Shown piece by piece: positions 22,718 to 27,287 of a DNA stretch of 27,287 bases. Every line of letters begins with the position of its first letter. The stretch's first letter is position 1. A program made the translations under genes and the position numbers. Source of the DNA: QFOX01 sp044237845 (GTDB lineage Bacteria; Pseudomonadota; Alphaproteobacteria; Rickettsiales; UBA3002); contig JBIIEL010000027.1 in NCBI GenBank assembly GCA_044237845.1, positions 1-27,287 of the forward strand. The letters are read 5' to 3'. The notes under the pieces are model-generated. The model ran no database searches. It was not told the origin of the DNA and saw nothing but the letters and a program-made list of their open reading frames with translations.

Positions 22718-22731
22718 CGCGTATTCGCGCT

Positions 22732-22760
22732 TTACCCCTTTATCAAAATAATGTTACGTT
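22732..22760 (+). promoter_or_regulatory. possible promoter of etfQO, leaderless type
   Basis: TTACCC (22732-22737), a 17-nt spacer and TACGTT (22755-22760) end 6 nt before the ATG at 22767. No Shine-Dalgarno precedes the start. The hexamers are weak; the spacing repeats the geometry seen before mltA, rnhB and the NDUFS4-like gene. Confidence 0.35.
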
Positions 22761-22766
22761 GCTCCC

Positions 22767-24368
22767 ATGACCGATATCATGGAATGCGATGTATTGATTG
22801 TGGGCGCGGGGCCATCCGGCCTTTCGGCGGCAATTCGCCTCAAGCAGGCTGCGCCTGAGGCGAACATTATGCTCATCGAAAAAGGCTCCGAGGTGGGGGC
22901 GCATATCCTCTCCGGCGCGGTGCTTGACCCGAAGGCGCTGAACGAGCTGATCCCGGATTGGAAAGAGAAGGGCGCGCCGCTCAACGTGCCGGTGACGCAT
23001 GACCATTTCAGCTTTTTAAGCCGCGATAGCCGCGTGCGCCTACCCACGCCGAAGCCGATGACCAATCACGGCAACTATATCATCTCGTTGGCGAATTTAT
23101 GCCGCTGGTTAGGGCAACAGGCTGAGGCGCTCGGCGTGCAGATTTTCCCGGGCTTCCCGGCGGCGGAGACGATTATCGAGGACGGTGCGGTGCGCGGCGT
23201 GAAAACCGGTGCATTCGGCATTGGCAAGGACGGTAACCATAAAGATACCTATCAGCCGCCGATGGAGTTGCGCGCCAAGCTGACGCTGTTTGCCGAGGGC
23301 TGCCGCGGCTCGCTGACGGAAAAACTGATCAAAGAATTCTCACTTCGCTCGCAGGACGCGCCACAAACATACGGCATCGGCATCAAGGAAATCTGGCAGG
23401 TGGCGCCGGAGAAACATAAGCTCGGCCGCGTGGAACATACCGTCGGCTGGCCGATGGATAGCAGCACCTATGGCGGCTCGTTCCTCTACCATATCGAGGA
23501 TAATCAGGTCGCCGTGGGGTTTGTAGTGGGGCTGGATTATGCGAACCCGTATCTCGACCCGTTCAAGGAATTCCAGCGTTATAAGACCCACCCGGCGGTG
23601 CGGCCATTATTCGAGGGCGGCAAGCGGTTGGCCTATGGCGCCCGTGCGCTCAATGAAGGGGGCTGGCAGGCGATTCCGAAACTCACTTTCCCCGGCGGCG
23701 CGCTGATCGGCTGCGCGGCGGGGTTCCTCAATGTGCCGCGTATCAAGGGCACGCATACGGCGATGAAATCTGGGATGTTGGCGGCGGATGCTGCGGCTTC
23801 GGCACTGGCAAACAATACCACTGACATCGCCTCCTACGAAACCGCGCTCAAGAATTCATGGGTCTGCAAAGAACTTTACGGCGTGCGCAACATCCGCCCG
23901 GCCTTCCGTTATGGGCTGTGGGTGGGGTTGATCTATGCGGCGCTTGATACTTATCTCTTCCGTGGCCGCGCGCCGTGGACGCTCAAACACCATGCCGACC
24001 ATGCCTGCCTGAAACCAGCGGCGGAGTGCGCAAAAATCGCCTATCCGCAGCCGGATGGGGTGGTGAGTTTCGACCGGTTATCGTCCGTCTATCTCAGCAA
24101 CACCAACCACGAGGAAGACCAACCCGCGCACCTGACGCTGCGCGATGCGAGCGTGCCTATTGCCCACAACCTCGCGCTTTACGACGCGCCGGAGCAGCGT
24201 TTCTGCCCGGCCGGGGTGTATGAGATCGTCGGCGAAGCTGAAAAACGCTTGCAAATCAACGCCCAGAACTGCGTCCACTGCAAAACCTGCGACATTAAAG
24301 ACCCCACCCAGAACATCGTCTGGACCACGCCCGAGGGCGGTGGTGGGCCGAATTACCCGAATATGTAG
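22767..24368 (+). CDS. electron transfer flavoprotein-ubiquinone oxidoreductase
   Basis: A 533-aa membrane-associated flavo-iron-sulfur enzyme passing electrons from ETF, reduced by acyl-CoA and other dehydrogenases, to ubiquinone. The FAD-binding GAGPSG lies at 13-18, with EKGSEVGAHILSGAVLDP after it. The central ETF-QO segment (GGW.AIPKL.FPGG.LIGC.AGF.NVP.IKG.HTAMKSG) is unmistakable. The C-terminal ferredoxin-like part holds the four cluster Cys: C480 (FCPAG), C502, C505 and C508 (CVHCKTCDIKDP), then the closing PEGGGGPNYPNM. No etfAB gene is in the window. No Shine-Dalgarno is seen before the ATG; codon 5 is a second in-frame ATG. Confidence 0.97.
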   Translation: MTDIMECDVLIVGAGPSGLSAAIRLKQAAPEANIMLIEKGSEVGAHILSGAVLDPKALNELIPDWKEKGAPLNVPVTHDHFSFLSRDSRVRLPTPKPMTNHGNYIISLANLCRWLGQQAEALGVQIFPGFPAAETIIEDGAVRGVKTGAFGIGKDGNHKDTYQPPMELRAKLTLFAEGCRGSLTEKLIKEFSLRSQDAPQTYGIGIKEIWQVAPEKHKLGRVEHTVGWPMDSSTYGGSFLYHIEDNQVAVGFVVGLDYANPYLDPFKEFQRYKTHPAVRPLFEGGKRLAYGARALNEGGWQAIPKLTFPGGALIGCAAGFLNVPRIKGTHTAMKSGMLAADAAASALANNTTDIASYETALKNSWVCKELYGVRNIRPAFRYGLWVGLIYAALDTYLFRGRAPWTLKHHADHACLKPAAECAKIAYPQPDGVVSFDRLSSVYLSNTNHEEDQPAHLTLRDASVPIAHNLALYDAPEQRFCPAGVYEIVGEAEKRLQINAQNCVHCKTCDIKDPTQNIVWTTPEGGGGPNYPNM

Positions 24369-24393
24369 GGTTTATTCACAAAAAACAGCCGCG

Positions 24394-24427
24394 TTGTCAT
24401 CATACTGTCACAATTCTGCGCTATAGT
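24394..24427 (+). promoter_or_regulatory. Pho-box-type promoter of the M23 peptidase gene
   Basis: TTGTCATCATACTGTCAC (24394-24411), with TATAGT at 24422-24427, so the arrangement is TTGTCA-N5-CTGTCA-N11-TATAGT. Half-site spacing, distance to the -10 and the -10 itself are identical to the promoter at 7331-7364 on the other strand. A degenerate third half-site (CTGCGC) again abuts the -10. GAAGGA and AGG lie between it and the ATG at 24448. Confidence 0.8.
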
Positions 24428-24447
24428 GAGTGGTGAAGGATTAGGTC

Positions 24448-25446
24448 ATGGGACAAACCGCCAAAACAAAACCAACCGCCGCAGGCATTGATCAGGCCGC
24501 GCTGGACAAGGCTGCCGCGCACGCTGCGGAGCAAAAGCGCTTGCAGGACGAAAAAGCGGAGAAAGACCGCCTCGCTGCAGAAGAAAAGACCAAGAAAGAC
24601 GAGCAAGAAAAACGCGATGATGCCAATCAGGAGCCGAATTTCTTTGAGAAAATCTTTGGTTTCTTTGGTGATATGTTGTCGGCGCTCATCGGAATGATTT
24701 TTGGTAACAATCTCGACAAGGGCGCGGATGGCAATGATGTGGAGACAAACACTTCGCCTTCAGCTCCCGCTGATAATAAGGGGAAGACATTTGATCGTGC
24801 GGGCAAAATAGGTCGCATTAAGGTGAGTGACCAGGCGGAGCAGAAGCGCCTAGAGTATATGGCTGCGCATAAGGGAGAGAAGGTCGAGTTTCACAGCCCC
24901 GTATGTATGAATGCGCGAGTTGCTTCGGGTGTGGGGCCGCGCAACACGGGGATTAAAGGGGCCAGCACCAATCATGCTGGAGCAGATATCGCCGCCACAG
25001 GCGACGTGTTGGCGGCCGCGAATGGTGTTGTTATTGTTTCAGGTAAATTTGGTACTGCGGGCAATACGGTAATCATTGCTCATCCGAATGGGACGTTTAC
25101 TTCCTATATGCACATGAAAGATGGTAGCGCGTTTCCTTCGGAAGGAACCGAAGTATTGCAGGGGCAGAAGATCGGTATTATTGGAAATACAAGCACCATT
25201 AAGAACATGGCGACACACTTGCACTTCGAGGTGCGTAATGCAGATCGCAAGCCAGTTGAGCCTGAAATTGCCGGAATCACCCTTCGCAAAGGAGCATTGT
25301 GTAAGGGTAATCATTCGCATAGCCATGATTATGCAGGGCTTGCGGATCGCAAGGATATGCCGAAATTTGCTTCGGCGGATGTGGATGGCCACGACGGTCA
25401 CAACGCGCCGGGTTCTAAGCCCAAGGCTGATAAACACGTCAGCTAA
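24448..25446 (+). CDS. M23-family metallopeptidase without signal peptide
   Basis: A 332-aa protein with a C-terminal M23 (LytM-like) peptidase domain that would cut peptidoglycan cross-bridges. The zinc ligands H176 and D180 (HAGAD) and H259 (HLHFEV) and the catalytic-type His H222 (YMHM) and H257 are all present, so it should be active. The N-terminus is unusual: no signal peptide, a highly charged helix (about 25-60, Glu/Lys/Gln-rich), then an amphipathic or hydrophobic stretch (about 64-87, FFEKIFGFFGDML...). The C-terminus is His-rich (HSHSHD, HDGH) and possibly metal-binding. It stands alone between etfQO and purB with its own Pho-box promoter. How it reaches the cell wall is unclear; secretion by another route, release on lysis, or membrane anchoring are all possible. 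Confidence 0.88.
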   Translation: MGQTAKTKPTAAGIDQAALDKAAAHAAEQKRLQDEKAEKDRLAAEEKTKKDEQEKRDDANQEPNFFEKIFGFFGDMLSALIGMIFGNNLDKGADGNDVETNTSPSAPADNKGKTFDRAGKIGRIKVSDQAEQKRLEYMAAHKGEKVEFHSPVCMNARVASGVGPRNTGIKGASTNHAGADIAATGDVLAAANGVVIVSGKFGTAGNTVIIAHPNGTFTSYMHMKDGSAFPSEGTEVLQGQKIGIIGNTSTIKNMATHLHFEVRNADRKPVEPEIAGITLRKGALCKGNHSHSHDYAGLADRKDMPKFASADVDGHDGHNAPGSKPKADKHVS

Positions 25447-25468
25447 TAACTCTCCTTCCTTTTTCTCA

Positions 25469-25496
25469 TTGATGGTGGCGCGGGCATCGCTATGAT
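25469..25496 (+). promoter_or_regulatory. purB promoter
   Basis: TTGATG (25469-25474), a 16-nt spacer and TATGAT (25491-25496) precede purB, leaving a leader of about 23 nt with TAGGAG as ribosome site. Short inverted repeats (GCATC-N5-GATGC over the -10, and CGGGC-N6-GCCCG in the leader) are present and might be regulatory. Confidence 0.55.
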
Positions 25497-25525
25497 GCGG
25501 GCTTCATTGCCCGATAGGAGCCCCC

Positions 25526-26833
25526 ATGATCCCTCGTTATTCACGCCCTGAGATGGTTGCGCTATGGCAGCCGGCCACGCGGTTTCAAATCTGGTTCGAT
25601 ATCGAGGCGCACGCGGCGGATGCGATGGCGGAGCTTGGTGTCATCCCCAAAGCGGCGGCGAAAACCATTTGGGCAAAGGCGCCGAAGGCCTATGACGACG
25701 CGGCCATCGCGCGGATCGACGAGATCGAGGCGACGACCAAGCACGATGTGATTGCGTTCCTCACCTATGTCACCGAACAGGTGGGGGAGAAGGCGCGGTT
25801 CCTGCATCAGGGCATGACGAGTTCCGACGTGCTAGACACCGCACTGGCTGTGCAACTTGCGCGGGCGAGCGACCTGCTGCTGGCAGGCATCGACCGCGTG
25901 CTCGCGGCGCTGAAAACCCGCGCGCTTGAGACAAAAGACATGGTGTGCATGGGGCGCAGCCACGGTATCCATGCCGAGCCGGTGACGATTGGCCTCAAAT
26001 TCGCACGGTTTTATGCCGAGTTTTCACGTAATCGTGAGCGTTTAGTGAACGCGCGGAAGGAAATTGCGACTTGCGCCATTTCCGGTGCGGTGGGCACATT
26101 CGCGAATGTCGACCCGCGCGTGGAAGAACATGTGGCGACGAAAATGGGGCTGGCGGTGGAGCCGGTGAGCACGCAGGTAATTCCGCGTGATCGCCATGCG
26201 ATGTTCTTTGCGACGCTCGGCGTCATTGCCTCGAGCATCGAGAATATCGCGACGGAAATCCGCCATCTGCAACGCACGGAAGTGCTGGAGGCAGAGGAGT
26301 TTTTCAGCGCCGGGCAAAAGGGTAGCAGCGCGATGCCGCATAAGCGCAACCCGGTGCTGAGCGAGAACCTCACCGGCCTCGCGCGGATTGTGCGCGGCTT
26401 TGTGACCCCGGCGCTCGAGAACGTGACGCTGTGGCATGAGCGCGATATTTCGCATAGTTCGGTGGAGCGGATGATTGCGCCAGATGCGACGATCACGCTC
26501 GATTTCGCGCTGCATCGCCTTGCGGGTCTGGTCGAAAAACTAGTGATTTACCCCGCGCATGTGCAATCGAACCTGGATAAACTCGGTGGCCTCATTTTCA
26601 GTCAGCGGATTCTGCTGGCCCTCACGCAGAAGGGCATGAGCCGTGAAGCGTCCTACGCCGCCGTGCAGCGCAATGCCATGAAGGTCTGGTTGGAGAAAGC
26701 GAACTTCCTCCACGAACTAAAAAAGGACGAAGAAATCGGCAAACATCTCACCACCGCCGAGCTTTGCGCGCTGTTTGACCTGACCTACCACACAAAACAT
26801 GTGGACACCATTTTTGCCCGGGTGTTCGACTAG
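25526..26833 (+). CDS. purB: adenylosuccinate lyase
   Basis: A 435-aa enzyme of purine synthesis that splits SAICAR and adenylosuccinate, releasing fumarate; a homotetramer of the fumarase/aspartase superfamily. The signature SSAMPHKRNP lies at 267-276. MTSSD (97-101) and RSHGIHAEP (144-152) supply substrate-binding residues and catalytic His. Length is normal. The ATG has GGAG about 8 nt upstream. It forms its own transcription unit between the M23 peptidase gene and the partial gene at the window end. Confidence 0.97.
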   Translation: MIPRYSRPEMVALWQPATRFQIWFDIEAHAADAMAELGVIPKAAAKTIWAKAPKAYDDAAIARIDEIEATTKHDVIAFLTYVTEQVGEKARFLHQGMTSSDVLDTALAVQLARASDLLLAGIDRVLAALKTRALETKDMVCMGRSHGIHAEPVTIGLKFARFYAEFSRNRERLVNARKEIATCAISGAVGTFANVDPRVEEHVATKMGLAVEPVSTQVIPRDRHAMFFATLGVIASSIENIATEIRHLQRTEVLEAEEFFSAGQKGSSAMPHKRNPVLSENLTGLARIVRGFVTPALENVTLWHERDISHSSVERMIAPDATITLDFALHRLAGLVEKLVIYPAHVQSNLDKLGGLIFSQRILLALTQKGMSREASYAAVQRNAMKVWLEKANFLHELKKDEEIGKHLTTAELCALFDLTYHTKHVDTIFARVFD

Positions 26834-26837
26834 GCAA

Positions 26838-26883
26838 TTGTCACAAAACTGTCATGCACAGATGTGGCTGAGTAGGCTATAGC
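26838..26883 (+). promoter_or_regulatory. Pho-box-like site before the last gene
   Basis: TTGTCACAAAACTGTCAT (26838-26855) is the third copy of the TTGTCA-N5-CTGTCA motif, only 4 bases after the purB stop. The best -10 (TATAGC, 26878-26883) lies 23 nt after the second half-site instead of 11, about one helical turn farther, so activation geometry may differ or the true -10 may be another hexamer. Confidence 0.65.
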
Positions 26884-26901
26884 CGCCGCATGGAGAGAAT
26901 G

Positions 26902-27287
26902 ATGGCTAAAAACAACAAACAATCACAACAAGAAAATATGCCCATGGAGGTGTTGAAGGCCGCATGTCGAGGCGATTATCAGATGCTGTACAACTATCTG
27001 CACCACGGAGAATCGCTTTATAAGGTCCCGCCAAACATTAAGCATGACGGACCCATACTGCTTGCTGCGGCACTGTCTGGCTATAGTAACGAAAAATCTT
27101 CTTTTGCCGCACCGTATAAACAAGAATTGGCGACCCCAGAGCAGCGCACGGAGCGGTTGCTTGATATCGCGTGGATGCTGGTCGATGTAGGGCTTGATGT
27201 ACGCATAACACGCGGAGAGCTTCTTCGCACTCTTGGTGAGCCTGCGGCGTTGATGAACGACGTGCGCTATGATGCACGTAAGGATTG
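26902..27287 (+). CDS. partial protein with possible ankyrin repeat (3' end outside window)
   Basis: An open frame of 128 complete codons running off the end without a stop. In-frame ATGs lie at 26890, 26899 and 26902; I take 26902 because GGAG stands 6 nt before it. The product starts with a polar Asn/Gln-rich tail, then MEVLKAACRGDYQMLYNYLHHG, which resembles the first helix pair of an ankyrin repeat (L..AA..GD...L..YL..G). ILLAAALSGY and LLDIAWMLVDVGLDVRITRGEL could be further degenerate repeats. No signal peptide is visible. With a Pho-box-like site upstream it may belong to the same regulon as the M23 and DUF2610-like genes. The domain call is tentative because only the N-terminus is visible. 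Confidence 0.6.
   Translation, partial: MAKNNKQSQQENMPMEVLKAACRGDYQMLYNYLHHGESLYKVPPNIKHDGPILLAAALSGYSNEKSSFAAPYKQELATPEQRTERLLDIAWMLVDVGLDVRITRGELLRTLGEPAALMNDVRYDARKD

Overview
The window comes from an alphaproteobacterium. The grounds are synteny and gene content: a Tim44-like/mltA/smr block divergent from secB, an F0 operon (atpI-atpB-atpE-b'-b) with two b-type subunits and no F1 genes attached, an NDUFS4-like complex I accessory subunit, EtfQO beside a family-4 uracil-DNA glycosylase and an Slt-type transglycosylase, and a DUF2610-like protein. The tandem VirB6 array resembles the one in Rickettsiales, but the biosynthetic genes (ilvE, purB, exopolysaccharide synthesis) do not suggest a strongly reduced endosymbiont. 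I cannot assign an order. By eye the VirB6 genes and the XagA/XagB-like pair look more AT-rich than the housekeeping blocks; this was not computed.

Layout. 1-4838 (+): three tandem, overlapping VirB6/TrbL-like membrane proteins and a small VirB7-like lipoprotein, part of a type IV secretion system that continues to the left. 4845-7283 (-): a two-gene operon (DUF2610-like protein, then a 714-aa protein of unknown function) behind a Pho-box-type promoter. 7407-9814 (-): Tim44-like, mltA, smr; the smr gene carries an in-frame palindromic repeat. 9883-11058 (+): secB, pgsA; pgsA has a long hairpin-rich in-frame insertion. 11059-12309 (-): NDUFS4-like gene, ilvE. 12359-15030 (-): outer-membrane protein plus an MshEN-GT2 fusion glycosyltransferase, resembling XagA/XagB exopolysaccharide genes. 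15126-17655 (-): F0 ATP synthase operon. 17746-21222 (-): slt, rnhB, dciA, dsbA-like. 21346-22164 (-): udg. 22231-22717 (+): two small unknown genes. 22767-24368 (+): EtfQO. 24448-25446 (+): M23 peptidase behind a second Pho-box promoter. 25526-26833 (+): purB. From 26902 (+): start of an ankyrin-like protein behind a third Pho-box-like site, cut by the window edge.

The main regulatory signal is a shared motif, TTGTCA-N5-CTGTCA (tandem 11-bp half-sites, very close to the PhoB box), upstream of three accessory transcription units. Two of them have the -10 element TATAGT at exactly the same distance. The genes it would control encode accessory proteins without visible signal peptides, and one of the units lies next to the secretion genes. 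I propose, as inference, a PhoB-type (or other OmpR-family) regulon linking phosphate status to an accessory, possibly secreted, gene set.

A second pattern is that several genes (atpI, the NDUFS4-like gene, mltA, rnhB, etfQO) lack a Shine-Dalgarno sequence and have a plausible -10 hexamer 6-9 nt before the ATG, which suggests leaderless mRNAs. I saw no tRNA, rRNA, CRISPR array or insertion sequence, and there is no gene-free stretch over 300 bases. The longest gap (21223-21345) is annotated below.
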